Source of the DNA: JAUPKT01 sp964427855 | GTDB taxonomy: Bacteria; Desulfobacterota; Desulfomonilia; Desulfomonilales; Desulfomonilaceae | Length of the DNA: 64,000 nt | Assembly (NCBI GenBank): GCA_964427855.1 | Contig: CAYRVH010000011.1 | Span: 1-64,000 of the forward strand | Reading direction: 5' to 3' | Shown here: positions 9,483 to 17,948 of the stretch, piece by piece | Numbering within the stretch: the stretch's first letter is position 1 | Layout: the number at the start of each line of letters is the position of its first letter | The notes under the pieces: generated by a model | What the model was told of the DNA's origin: nothing | The model's database searches: none | The model's input: the letters and a program-made list of their open reading frames with translations, nothing else | Position numbers and translations under genes: made by a program

Positions 9483-10532
9483 ATGAAGATCGGCGTCGCT
9501 ATGAGCGGCGGCGTTGATAGTACGGCCGCTGCACTGATCCTCAAAGAGCAAGGGCATGACGTCGTCGGCTTCCACATAGCCATGCACGAATATTCACATC
9601 AGTCGTGGGCGCAGGTTCAAGACATAGCCCGACGCATAGATATTCCGATAACCCTTGTGGACCTCAGACGAGATTTTCAAGACGTCGTGATATCTCATTT
9701 TGTGCGAGAATACCCCAAGGGGCGAACGCCGTCTCCGTGCCTGATATGCAATAAAGTCATCAAAATGGGGCTTCTCCGGGAACATGCTTTGAGACAGGGT
9801 TGCGACATGCTGGCGACAGGCCATTACGCTCGCATTACCCATAACGCCAACGGCCCCGTCTTACTACGGGGGGTGGATTTCAAGAAAGACCAGTCATATT
9901 TCTTGGCAATGATTTCGAGGGAGGCTCTCAGCGGATTAATTCTGCCATTAGGGGCCTCTACTAAGAGCCAGACGCGAGAAATGCTCCAAGAGAGGGGGTT
10001 CTTTTTCCCTCTTACTGGGGAGTCCCAAGAGCTTTGCTTTATTCGCGGCCAAACGTATCGAGAATACCTTCTCGAGCGCGGCGTTATTCCGGAGTCGGGC
10101 CCGATAGTGGACATTCATGGCCGTTGCGTGGGGACTCATACAGGCATTGTGGGCTTCACCGTCGGGCAACGGAGGGGAATGAGGATCAGTGCGGCCCAGC
10201 CTTTGTACGTCATCGCCGTACATGCGCAGACGAACACCATAGTGGTTGGTCATAAGCGTGACACTTTCGTGAGGCGCATCGAGGTGGAACAGTTCAACAC
10301 CCTACGCGATAGACCCATCGAAATTGGGGAGACTTTTCTGGCGAAAGTGAGATCCACCAGCGCCCCCACGGCATCCCGCGTTGTCTCGGCCACCGGTTCA
10401 GAGGTGGGTATGGAATTTATTGAGCCTCAGCGAGGCATCGCACCGGGACAGGCTGCCGTTCTCTACACAGACGATCAGGTAGTAGGCGGGGGATGGATCC
10501 AGGCGACAGAGCGAATCACAGGCGGTGAATAA
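9483..10532 (+). CDS. mnmA: tRNA-specific 2-thiouridylase MnmA
   Basis: Adenylates and thiolates U34 of Lys, Glu and Gln tRNAs. The 349-residue protein starts with the PP-loop SGGVDS (about residues 8-13), carries the first catalytic Cys in PSPCLIC (about 85) and the second in SQELCF (about 184), and keeps ATGHYARI and the KDQSYFL segment. It lacks no recognisable motif. Upstream AGGAGG (9468-9473) is a good ribosome site. It lies 51 bases after the PBP1A gene on the same strand, so cotranscription is possible. A family B repeat follows about 150 bases downstream. Confidence 0.95.
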   Translation: MKIGVAMSGGVDSTAAALILKEQGHDVVGFHIAMHEYSHQSWAQVQDIARRIDIPITLVDLRRDFQDVVISHFVREYPKGRTPSPCLICNKVIKMGLLREHALRQGCDMLATGHYARITHNANGPVLLRGVDFKKDQSYFLAMISREALSGLILPLGASTKSQTREMLQERGFFFPLTGESQELCFIRGQTYREYLLERGVIPESGPIVDIHGRCVGTHTGIVGFTVGQRRGMRISAAQPLYVIAVHAQTNTIVVGHKRDTFVRRIEVEQFNTLRDRPIEIGETFLAKVRSTSAPTASRVVSATGSEVGMEFIEPQRGIAPGQAAVLYTDDQVVGGGWIQATERITGGE

Positions 10533-10678
10533 GATGGTGGCTGTCGAAAAAAGACGCTTATTCGACTAGGGTTTCGGCGCCCTTGCGGCGTCACGCGCGG
10601 TTTCAGAGCCACTTGCGAATTCGGCAGTATAGCCGTCATTCCAAAACCCTGCTCTACGTCATTGAACCCATTTTCCCC

Positions 10679-10860
10679 TGTCATTTCGAGGGCAGCGAGA
10701 CTTCTTGCCCCAGCGAGAAAGATTTCTCAATTGCTGGACTCCTTCGAAATGACATGAATGTCTCGGCGACTGACCTCGTTCGAGCCCGCCCCGTTCGAAA
10801 AGACAAGAGTTGCCTATCGCGGCCATCACATCGATTTTCAAAGGTATGCACGACCTCGTT
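10679..10860 (+). repeat. Family B interspersed repeat, copy 1
   Basis: TCATTTCGA at 10681 is mirrored by TTCGAAATGA ending at 10752. Between and after these ends it shares CTTGCCCCAGC, CCTTCGAAATGACATGAATG, GACAAGAG and GCACGACCTC with the copy at 36299-36500. It lies downstream of mnmA. Confidence 0.7.
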
Positions 10861-11220
10861 GATGCGGAGCTCAACCCGACGGAAATCTTAAAGACCAGTC
10901 TCGCTGTGGGTGCTTCGCTGCCGTCGGCTTCTTTGCGTGACAAGAAAGTCGCCGGGGTGTCAGTGAGGGGATAGCGAAGCAATGAGGAGATCGGTACTGC
11001 GCACGGGCTGAAAGATGACATGTAAGACATGGAACCAGGCGGAACTTTTTCGAGGCATGATTCTCTTGCCTGTTGCGTAGAATAGTTCAAGGCACTATTG
11101 TTTAGAGAGGCAGTGGGACGAACCCAGCGCCACGCGAGTACATGCGGCAGCGTATTCATTCGTCCTCAAGGTCTGTCTTATCCCTCGACCGCGCGGCGAC
11201 ATCGCCGACATTAAGGACTC
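10861..11220. other. Intergenic region before the PAC2 gene
   Basis: About 360 bases beyond the family B repeat. No convincing gene, RNA or promoter was recognised. The final bases before the PAC2 start have no clear purine-rich ribosome site. Confidence 0.4.
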
Positions 11221-12111
11221 ATGATCGATAAAGATTTTCTCAATCTCGTGGTTTCATGGAGAACGACGCCGAAGCTTCGGCGGCCCATTATGCTCGCTGG
11301 ATTTTTTGGCTGGTCGAACGCGGGCTGCGTGTCCAGCGATACTCTCGAATACTTGCATGCGGTCCTGCATCCGGAAGTCTTTGCCTCCATGAGCAACGAA
11401 GCCTTCTCGAACTATACCATAGAAAGACCGACTGCCCGCATCGAGGACGGCGTAATTTTAGAGATGGAGGTCTTGGAGACCAATTTTTCCTTTTATCGAA
11501 ACCCAGATGGTCGTCATGACGCGGTGCTTTTTTTGGGGCGGGAACCGGCCTATAGTTGGCAATCGTATTCGGAGATGATCATCGGCGTCATGGAGCAACT
11601 GGGAGTGGAGCGATTTTACACATTTGGAGGGGTACAGGACACCGTGTCTCATCTCAGCCCGCCGGTGGTAAGTGTGGTGGCGGCGACCTCATTCATGGTC
11701 TCGGAACTCTGTGGAGCCAACAAGGGTATCACGCCGGCTGCCTATTCCGGCCCCATCAGCATTCACTCGTATCTGTTACGAGCGTGCGCGGAAAACGGCA
11801 TTGAAGCCGCGAGTTTTTGGGGGCATGCGCCGGCTTACCTACAAAAGAACCCTCGCGTGGTGGCTCGCCTGGTCAGCGTCATCAATTCACTCACCGGCCT
11901 TGACGTCCCCATCAGCCACTTGGATCACCAAGCCATAGAACTGGATCGAAAGATTAACGAGGCAGTGGCGAAGGATCCCAACCTGAGGAAGCTGGTAGAA
12001 GCCGTAGAATGCGAACAAGAATTAGACATGCCCCCTGCATCTAGGGAAAAAGTGATCCGGCTGGAAGATTTCGTGCGCAGAGATGCCCGTGGCAATGATG
12101 AAGAAGACTGA
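11221..12111 (+). CDS. PAC2 family protein
   Basis: A 296-residue protein of the PAC2 family (proteasome-assembly-chaperone-like; bacterial members have no settled role). The N-terminal RRPIMLAGFFGWSNAGCV, the FYTFGGVQDTV strand and the YSGPISIHSYLLRAC segment are characteristic. The C-terminal 60 residues are charged and probably helical. There is no signal peptide, so it should be cytoplasmic. The family is common in Desulfobacterota and actinobacteria. No informative neighbour: it stands alone between a family B and a family A repeat. Confidence 0.85.
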   Translation: MIDKDFLNLVVSWRTTPKLRRPIMLAGFFGWSNAGCVSSDTLEYLHAVLHPEVFASMSNEAFSNYTIERPTARIEDGVILEMEVLETNFSFYRNPDGRHDAVLFLGREPAYSWQSYSEMIIGVMEQLGVERFYTFGGVQDTVSHLSPPVVSVVAATSFMVSELCGANKGITPAAYSGPISIHSYLLRACAENGIEAASFWGHAPAYLQKNPRVVARLVSVINSLTGLDVPISHLDHQAIELDRKINEAVAKDPNLRKLVEAVECEQELDMPPASREKVIRLEDFVRRDARGNDEED

Positions 12112-12250
12112 CACAGCTTGCAACAGCGCTTATTGAAGTCATTCCTTCGCCGCAGGGGCCGAACCGCTTCACCATATTTCTCTGGAAAAGACTCATCCTG
12201 GAAATTCGCCCCCAAATGGCAGGGCATCTTCTGGAGGCATTCGCGAACGT

Positions 12251-12393
12251 AATCGCGAATTGGGAGCGTATACCATCATTGGGCCGTCCTCACGAAGGTG
12301 TGGATCCATCATGAGTTTCCCCGATTCCCATGTTCATGCGAATGACAATCTGAGGCATGGCCATTTCGTGAGTTCTTTTGAGAACAGTTATAG
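12251..12393 (+). repeat. Family A palindromic repeat, copy 1
   Basis: Outer end AATCGCGAATTGGG and partner ATTTCGTGAGTTC; inner arms GTCCTCACGAAGG and GATTCCCATG..CGAATGAC. It lies between the convergent ends of the PAC2 gene and the RsbRD-N-like gene. One of the more diverged copies. Confidence 0.8.
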
Positions 12394-12555
12394 TTGATGC
12401 GTATTTTTGAAAATCGTTACAGAGTCCAAGACGGTTGGCCGCTCTGGCGAGAGACACACAGCGCGCCCGCAGGAATTTGTCTGTCATCCGGTGAATGTGG
12501 AGGCATTTTCGCCGTCATCGCGGGGAAAAGAATGAGTTTGTCCACCAGCCTTTTT

Positions 12556-13092
12556 TTACGCCTTTTGCCGCTGCATGCTTGCGAGAATGTCTCTCTTGAG
12601 CTTTTCCACAAAGGCGTTGTACATGGACTCCAGCTCCGACGCCTCTTCAGAATCCGCCTGCTCAAATCCGACAAGAAAATAATAGATGGCTCGATCGAAA
12701 AACAAGGCGGTTCGGTTGTTCAGCGCTACTATAGAGCGCACGTCAAACGGCTGCCCTGCAAAGTTACTGTCTTGAAAAAATATCCAGATGTGGCGTTTGA
12801 GCAGGATAAAGGCTCGAACCATTTCTGAAAAGCTCAGTCCGTCTTCTCTGCACCTGATGCCGAGCTGCACATATTTGTCGGCGATAGTCTCTACAGATGT
12901 TTTTTTGTCGATGTTTTTGGTGAATTCAGAGAGGACGCTGTTGGCGAGGTCTTCGAGCATCTTTTGGCCCAGTTGGTAGTGGGTCAGGAGTTCTCTTTTG
13001 TGTATGGTGTCTTCCAAGAATGCCTCTCGAATATGATCCGTGAATTTTTCAATAAATCGTGCGAATTCCAGTTCAAAGGTTCGTATTTCCAT
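12556..13092 (-). CDS. RsbRD N-terminal-domain-like protein
   Basis: A 178-residue, mostly helical cytoplasmic protein. Segments such as LGQKMLEDLANSVL, EMVRAFILLKRHIWIFF and ALNNRTALFFDRAIYYFLVGFE resemble the RsbRD-N helical sensor domain found at the N-terminus of stressosome proteins and histidine kinases, here standing alone without a STAS or kinase domain. It could be a stand-alone sensor or partner protein. The start has AGGAGGCC upstream (reverse strand, 13095-13105). The assignment is by pattern only and a different helical-bundle family remains possible. Confidence 0.55.
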   Translation of the reverse strand: MEIRTFELEFARFIEKFTDHIREAFLEDTIHKRELLTHYQLGQKMLEDLANSVLSEFTKNIDKKTSVETIADKYVQLGIRCREDGLSFSEMVRAFILLKRHIWIFFQDSNFAGQPFDVRSIVALNNRTALFFDRAIYYFLVGFEQADSEEASELESMYNAFVEKLKRDILASMQRQKA

Positions 13093-13241
13093 CTTGGCCT
13101 CCTGACTGATACTTCCTGAGGGTTACTTCAGGGCCGCCTCGCCGCCGCCACGCCTTTATAAGCTCAAGAGTAGCCGTCTGGCCGCGTCTTGTCAATTGTG
13201 AGTTTTGAAGCAGGTTCCCCGTTCTTAGGAGTTCTGTACAT

Positions 13242-13380
13242 GAATCACGAATTAGTCGCGGGTCGCCGCTATGTCGTCGCGAAGGTGGCTATACATAGTG
13301 AGTTGCCTGGATTCCCATTTTCATTTGAATGACAATCTGAAGTGTGGCTATTTCGTGATTTCTCTTGAAAACGGTTCTAG
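13242..13380 (+). repeat. Family A palindromic repeat, copy 2
   Basis: AATCACGAATTAG at the left and ATTTCGTGATTTC at the right, with CCTGGATTCCCATTTTCAT and GAATGACAATCTGA in the right inner arm. It lies downstream of the radical SAM gene stop. The left inner arm is degenerate. Confidence 0.8.
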
Positions 13381-13526
13381 ATTTGAAAAAAGGGTAAGCT
13401 CACGCCATTACTCCATAACTCAACGACCAGCCATAAATTATTGCGGAATGTCCTTTGAGTTTTGGCGAGGCCATCAGGAAGGGCAGCGTCCGATAGGGCT
13501 GAAGGCCTCGCGAAAAAAGACGATCC

Positions 13527-14525
13527 TTAGGACTCTTCCTCCCACACAAAAGGCTGAGGTGACGCAAAGTCCGGTATGCCGCAGGCGCTTGCGCTGACAT
13601 CTTGGACATACACGTTTTCAAATCCCATATCCCAGGCCATATCCACGAGCCGCTCATACTCATTTTCTGCCACGGTCCTCTTGAGTTCCGGAAATGTAGA
13701 AGCCTTGTATAGGGGAGCATATTGGGACATGAGGGACAGCGTAACGGCGGCGGGGAGATTATCCTTTATCCACAGCAAATTCTCTTCCACGCCGGCGATG
13801 CCTGAGGGAAGCACGAGCAGTCGTATGATCAGTCCTCTGATTGCGCGACCTCGGAGGTCCACCACGAGGTTGCCAACTTGCCGGTGCATCTCGAGGATAG
13901 CCTCTCTGGCCGCCTGCACGTAGTCATGCGTATCGGAATAGCGTGACGCGTTCTCGTGAGAAGCGTAGCGCAGGTCAGGAAGGTACACATCTACCACGCC
14001 GTCGAGTATGTCCAGCGTCTCGCGCGTCTCATAGCCGTTGGTGTTGTATACCAGCGGTAGTCGTAAGCCGTTTTGGCGTGCAATGGAAAGCGCTTCAAGA
14101 AACGCGGGAAGTTGGTGGGAGGGAGAGACCGCGTCGATGTTGGCGCACTGCATTCTCTGCAATTCCAACATATCATGGGCCAAGAGATCCGGGTCGGTGT
14201 CATGCCCCATGCATTCCTGGCTGATTTGGTAGTTCTGACAATACACGCAACTCATGGTACAGCCCGTCAGGAAAATCGCGCCTGCTCCTCCATCCACGGA
14301 GAGCGGGGGTTCCTCCCCAAAGTGCGGGGCCACCGCGCCTATGCGGAGCCCTGGGCCGGTGGCACAGTAGCCCAGCTCGCCTGCGGGTCTCTGGACCCCG
14401 CAACGACGCGGACACAACTGACATTCGGACGCCAATCTCCATGCCTCCAGAGTCCGTTCGCGCAGGGCTGATGGGTCGAGCAAATGCGGGATGTCATGAG
14501 AACTAAACGACACTGAAGGACTCAC
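13527..14525 (-). CDS. Radical SAM protein, PflA-like (COG1313)
   Basis: A 332-residue radical S-adenosylmethionine protein. The [4Fe-4S] cluster motif CTMSCVYC (CxxxCxxC) lies near residue 90. An additional N-terminal Cys cluster, CQLCPRRC followed by GYC, is typical of the COG1313 group related to the pyruvate formate-lyase activating enzyme. The C-terminal half has the expected barrel segments (LPLVYNTNGYE, DVYLPDLRY, PSGIAGVEENL). The substrate is unknown; no glycyl-radical enzyme gene is adjacent. A family A repeat sits just downstream. Confidence 0.88.
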   Translation of the reverse strand: MSPSVSFSSHDIPHLLDPSALRERTLEAWRLASECQLCPRRCGVQRPAGELGYCATGPGLRIGAVAPHFGEEPPLSVDGGAGAIFLTGCTMSCVYCQNYQISQECMGHDTDPDLLAHDMLELQRMQCANIDAVSPSHQLPAFLEALSIARQNGLRLPLVYNTNGYETRETLDILDGVVDVYLPDLRYASHENASRYSDTHDYVQAAREAILEMHRQVGNLVVDLRGRAIRGLIIRLLVLPSGIAGVEENLLWIKDNLPAAVTLSLMSQYAPLYKASTFPELKRTVAENEYERLVDMAWDMGFENVYVQDVSASACGIPDFASPQPFVWEEES

Positions 14526-14863
14526 TCCCTTATAGCTATGTGCGCCTGTCTCCGGGGCTGCGCGTCGACGCTACCATGCCCCACTTTTCTCGCAACTGTC
14601 TAGTCCCATCCATGCAGCGAACTTCGCAGATTCGCCACAAACCATGGACACACTGCCGGATATGAGGCCCCGAGCACTCCGTGGCATGGATGTGTCTTGA
14701 TGGCGTCGGGATCGATCCCAGGTACAGTTAAAGAATACCCGAAAGCGCAGGTTCCTGAACCATAAAAAAGCGACGATGTTGTTTGCATTCACTCCCCGTA
14801 TGGATTACACAAAGGTAGTTATTCCATCAATGCAACTGGCTCGCCAAGATAAGGGGAACACAT
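14526..14863. other. Divergent intergenic region, radical SAM gene/proS
   Basis: About 340 bases between divergent genes. No coding frame, RNA or strong promoter could be recognised. GGGGAACAC immediately before 14864 serves as the proS ribosome site. Confidence 0.4.
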
Positions 14864-16570
14864 ATGAGAATGTCGAGGCTGCTTATTCCGACGCTGAAGG
14901 AAGACCCTTCCGACGCTGAGGTCATTAGTCATAAACTGCTGCTCAGAGCTGGCATGATCCGCAAACTCACTGCGGGCATCTATTCGTACCTGCCATTGGG
15001 ATATCGATCGCTTCGCAAGGTCGAACAGATCGTCCGGGAAGAGATGAATGCGTCAGGGGCGCAAGAGGTTTTGCTGCCGATGGTGCAACCCGCGGAGTTA
15101 TGGAAAGAGTCTGGCCGATGGGATGTGTATGGGCCCGAACTTCTCCGGTTTAAAGATCGACACGACCGCGACTGCTGTTTAGGGCCGACCCATGAAGAGG
15201 TAATTACAGACCTTGTGAGGCGAGAGGTGCGATCGTACAAGGATTTACCGCTCAATCTCTACCAGATCCAAACCAAGTTTCGAGATGAGATTCGACCTCG
15301 TTTTGGTCTGATGAGGGGTCGAGAATTCGTGATGAAAGACGCCTACTCCTTCGACGCGACGGAGGAAGGCGCAGAAGAATCGTATCGGATTATGAAAGAT
15401 GCGTACGCTCGCATCTTCACTCGCTGTGGGCTGCATTTTGCAGTGGTGGAGGCCGACACTGGCCCCATCGGAGGCAGTTTTTCCCACGAATTTATGGTGC
15501 TCGCCGACACCGGGGAAGACGTCATCGTCGCGTGTGATTCATGCGAATATGCGGCCAATCTCGAAAAAGCAGAGACAAGACCTTTGGCGGCCCCAGAGTC
15601 GTGGCGGCCTTGTGCGAGCGAGAGAGTTTCCACGCCAGGGCTGACAACCGTAGAAGAGGTCGCGGCGTTTTTCAAGGTGCAGCCGCAGGACATCATCAAG
15701 ACGCTTGTCTTCTCCACTGAAAATGGCCCTGTGGTCGTACTCACCAGAGGAGACCACGAGGTGAATGAAATTAAGGTAAAGAATTTTCTGCGAGTCAGCG
15801 CCCTGGAGTTTGCCGATGCGAAACTGGTGGAAGAGGTCACCGGCGGTCCCAAAGGTTTTTCAGGACCGGTTGGCCTGGCGGGGGCGCCTATACTGGCTGA
15901 TTACGCCGTGAGGGCAATGACCTGCGCAGTGGTGGGCGCCAATTGCTCCGACATGCACCTCACAGGAATTAACCCCCAGACCGACTTCAAGGTGGATCAC
16001 TATGGAGATTTTCGCAGTGCGGCGGCTGGGGACCCCTGTCCCAGGTGCCAAGGAACGCTCGCGTTGAGCCGCGGCATCGAGGTGGGCCACATTTTCAAAC
16101 TGGGCCTGAAGTACTCCAAGGCCATGAACGCCGGCTTCTTGGACCGAGAAGGCATTGAAACGCCTATGGTCATGGGTTGCTATGGGATAGGCGTCAGCCG
16201 CATCATCGCTGCCGCCATTGAACAGAACCATGATGAGGAGGGCATCATTTTCCCTCCTCCTCTCGCTCCGTTCCAGGTGATCGTGTCTCCCGTGGGTGGA
16301 AAAGACGGCGCCATCGACGAAACCGCAGAAAAAGTGTACAGGAGCTTGTGGGGTGCGGGCATCGATGCGCTTCTCGACGACAGGGACGAACGACCTGGCG
16401 TCAAATTCAAGGACGCCGACCTGATGGGAATTCCCCTGAGGATCACCATAGGTAAAAAAGCCCTGTCGAGCGGCAACTTGGAGCTAAGGAATCGTAAGAC
16501 CAGAGACGTGACGCTTGCGCCAGTGAGCGATATTGTGCAGGCGGTCCAGGAAGCGCTCGCGCAGTGGTAG
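14864..16570 (+). CDS. proS: Prolyl-tRNA synthetase
   Basis: Bacterial-type class II ProRS of 568 residues. The order is the class II core (motif 2 in the FRDEIRPRFGLMRGREFVMKD region), an inserted editing (INS) domain of roughly residues 230-390 (GDHEVNEIKVKNFL, then GPKGFSGPVGL), motif 3 (GCYGIGVSRIIAAAIEQ) and the anticodon-binding domain (DALLDDRDERPGVKFKDADL). The length matches E. coli ProRS (572). The start follows AAGGGGAAC by 4 bases and no earlier methionine fits. It is a single-gene unit, with a family B repeat about 100 bases downstream. Confidence 0.96.
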   Translation: MRMSRLLIPTLKEDPSDAEVISHKLLLRAGMIRKLTAGIYSYLPLGYRSLRKVEQIVREEMNASGAQEVLLPMVQPAELWKESGRWDVYGPELLRFKDRHDRDCCLGPTHEEVITDLVRREVRSYKDLPLNLYQIQTKFRDEIRPRFGLMRGREFVMKDAYSFDATEEGAEESYRIMKDAYARIFTRCGLHFAVVEADTGPIGGSFSHEFMVLADTGEDVIVACDSCEYAANLEKAETRPLAAPESWRPCASERVSTPGLTTVEEVAAFFKVQPQDIIKTLVFSTENGPVVVLTRGDHEVNEIKVKNFLRVSALEFADAKLVEEVTGGPKGFSGPVGLAGAPILADYAVRAMTCAVVGANCSDMHLTGINPQTDFKVDHYGDFRSAAAGDPCPRCQGTLALSRGIEVGHIFKLGLKYSKAMNAGFLDREGIETPMVMGCYGIGVSRIIAAAIEQNHDEEGIIFPPPLAPFQVIVSPVGGKDGAIDETAEKVYRSLWGAGIDALLDDRDERPGVKFKDADLMGIPLRITIGKKALSSGNLELRNRKTRDVTLAPVSDIVQAVQEALAQW

Positions 16571-16676
16571 CTGCATAGACCGATTCTTAAAATTTGAGTC
16601 CGAATGCATTTTGGTATCATCTAGAGCGAGAAAACTTCTATGAAAGCTCTATGACGGCCCGGAGCCCCCTAGTTTT

Positions 16677-16800
16677 GTCATTTCGAAGGCGGGAGGTTCG
16701 AACGAAAGCGGGACGCCGAGACATTCGTGTCGTTTCAAAGTGGCCATGCGACTGAGAAACCTTCGTCTGGGTCAAGGCTTCTCGCTTGGCTCGAAATGAC
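16677..16800 (+). repeat. Family B-type inverted repeat, copy 2
   Basis: Bounded by TCATTTCGAA (16678-16687) and TCGAAATGA (16791-16799). The interior differs from the other two copies, so only the ends define membership. It lies between the convergent ends of proS and the small secreted protein gene. Confidence 0.5.
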
Positions 16801-16903
16801 CGCATAGCTTGCTGCGGGACAGGGGAGTTTTGAAATTGATCACGACGTGGCCGCGTATCGGCTTGCGCAGTCCGTGGTCCATGGAACGAGACGAGGGAGA
16901 GGC

Positions 16904-17206
16904 TCAGCGATTATAATAATAGGAATGATAGGGATTCCCGGAAAACCCTTGCTGCGGGTAGCCGTAAGGCCTCTGGTACTGGCCTGAGTAGCCCCAAGAA
17001 CCGCCGTACGTGCCATAGCCGAAGACGCCGCCAGAATATCCAGGTGGATAGTAATAATATGGCGCTGGGGGAGCTGTGGGCGACCATTGGTTGGGGTACG
17101 CCTGCATGGGGGCAGACCATTTGATCGGTTCTTCAGCCGCGTGGGCAACGCATATAGAAAAGACCACCGCGAGAAGGGCCGCCAAGATGGGAGAGGAGTT
17201 TCTCAT
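16904..17206 (-). CDS. Small secreted Tyr/Gly/Pro-rich protein
   Basis: A 100-residue protein with a clear signal peptide (MRNSSPILAALLAVVFS, cleavage after AHA) and a mature part of low complexity: PPAPYYYYPPGYSGG, YGTYGGSWGYSGQYQ and a terminal HSYYYNR. It should be periplasmic or surface-exposed. No enzyme motif is present, and its function is unknown. It is transcribed divergently from the metal-responsive arsR gene, so the 17207-17370 interval may hold control sites for both. The mature region has no Cys and few His, which argues against a simple metal-binding role. Confidence 0.65.
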   Translation of the reverse strand: MRNSSPILAALLAVVFSICVAHAAEEPIKWSAPMQAYPNQWSPTAPPAPYYYYPPGYSGGVFGYGTYGGSWGYSGQYQRPYGYPQQGFSGNPYHSYYYNR

Positions 17207-17315
17207 GTGAGGTTCCCTCTGTGATCATGCCTGTAATGTATTTCCGAGGAGAGATTATAATTGAAATATGTTCTCTTGTCGAGGGCTCTTTACGTGGGAT
17301 GCGGAAAGACGGCGC

Positions 17316-17344
17316 TTGACGATTCCACCAATACACCATATCAT
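17316..17344 (+). promoter_or_regulatory. Sigma-70-type promoter of the arsR-ATPase operon
   Basis: TTGACG (17316-17321), 17-base spacer, TATCAT (17339-17344), about 26 bases ahead of the arsR start. An ArsR repressor would be expected to bind over or near this site, but no clean operator palindrome was identified. Confidence 0.6.
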
Positions 17345-17370
17345 GTAGTAGTGAGCAAATAAGGAGATTC

Positions 17371-17757
17371 ATGGCTTTAGATAAGAGTTCCGAACTATGT
17401 TCTTGTTCCCTCAAGCCATCCCTTGAGGATCGGGAGCTGATCACCCCCGCTCAAGCCCGTGAACTCGTGGCGTTATTTAAGGTTTTGGCCAACGACACGC
17501 GGCTGCGTTTGCTTCACGCCTTGGCTCGGTCGGGAGAGTTATGCGTGATGGAATTGGCAGCCGCCGTGGGGATGAAACCCCAGGCCGTGTCCAATCAATT
17601 ACAACGCCTTGCCGACAGACACATTCTCAGGGCCGCTCGGTGCGGAAACAACATTCACTACCGCGTCGTGGACCCATGCGTGCTGAGCCTGCTCGAACGT
17701 GGGTTATGCCTTGTCGAGGAGAATCAACAGAGAGCTGGGGACAAGGAGCAGCGTTAA
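17371..17757 (+). CDS. ArsR/SmtB-family metal-responsive repressor
   Basis: A 128-residue winged-helix regulator. VALFKVLANDTRLRLLHAL begins the ArsR domain, GELCVMELA is the metal-site helix, and KPQAVSNQLQRLADRHIL is the recognition helix. Possible thiol ligands are the N-terminal CSC (residues 11-13), the Cys of ELCVMEL and two Cys near the C-terminus (DPCVL, GLCLV); the layout recalls CadC, which uses N-terminal Cys plus an ELCVCD motif, although here only one Cys remains in the helix. It heads an operon with a Cys-rich peptide and a P1B ATPase, so it very likely represses metal efflux and is released by Cd, Zn, Pb or similar ions. AAGGAG precedes the start. Confidence 0.88.
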   Translation: MALDKSSELCSCSLKPSLEDRELITPAQARELVALFKVLANDTRLRLLHALARSGELCVMELAAAVGMKPQAVSNQLQRLADRHILRAARCGNNIHYRVVDPCVLSLLERGLCLVEENQQRAGDKEQR

Positions 17758-17783
17758 AGGAACGAAACAATAGGAGGCACATC

Positions 17784-17948
17784 ATGGAAAAGGAAAACGG
17801 CGAAGTGAAAACCGGCAAAAAAGGCTTTTGGGCTATTCTCAAGGAGTCCATGAACAAGGCGAGCAGCGGTTGCGGCCCTGGGTGCGGCTGCCACCTCGAG
17901 GATCAGACCAGCACAAATCAGCAGAAGGATGCGCCGGAGAATTCGTGA
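17784..17948 (+). CDS. 54-residue Cys-rich peptide (CGPGCGC) in the metal-efflux operon
   Basis: A short gene with a textbook ribosome site (AGGAGG, 6 bases before ATG). It begins MEKENGEVKTGKK, continues with a possible amphipathic helix (FWAILKESMNKAS) and has the cluster SGCGPGCGCH near residues 28-37, then a hydrophilic tail. Its stop overlaps the ATPase GTG start by four bases (GTGA), indicating translational coupling. Three closely spaced Cys plus a His suggest a metal-binding role, perhaps handing ions to the pump, which has no N-terminal metal-binding domain of its own. I do not recognise a named family. Confidence 0.75.
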   Translation: MEKENGEVKTGKKGFWAILKESMNKASSGCGPGCGCHLEDQTSTNQQKDAPENS

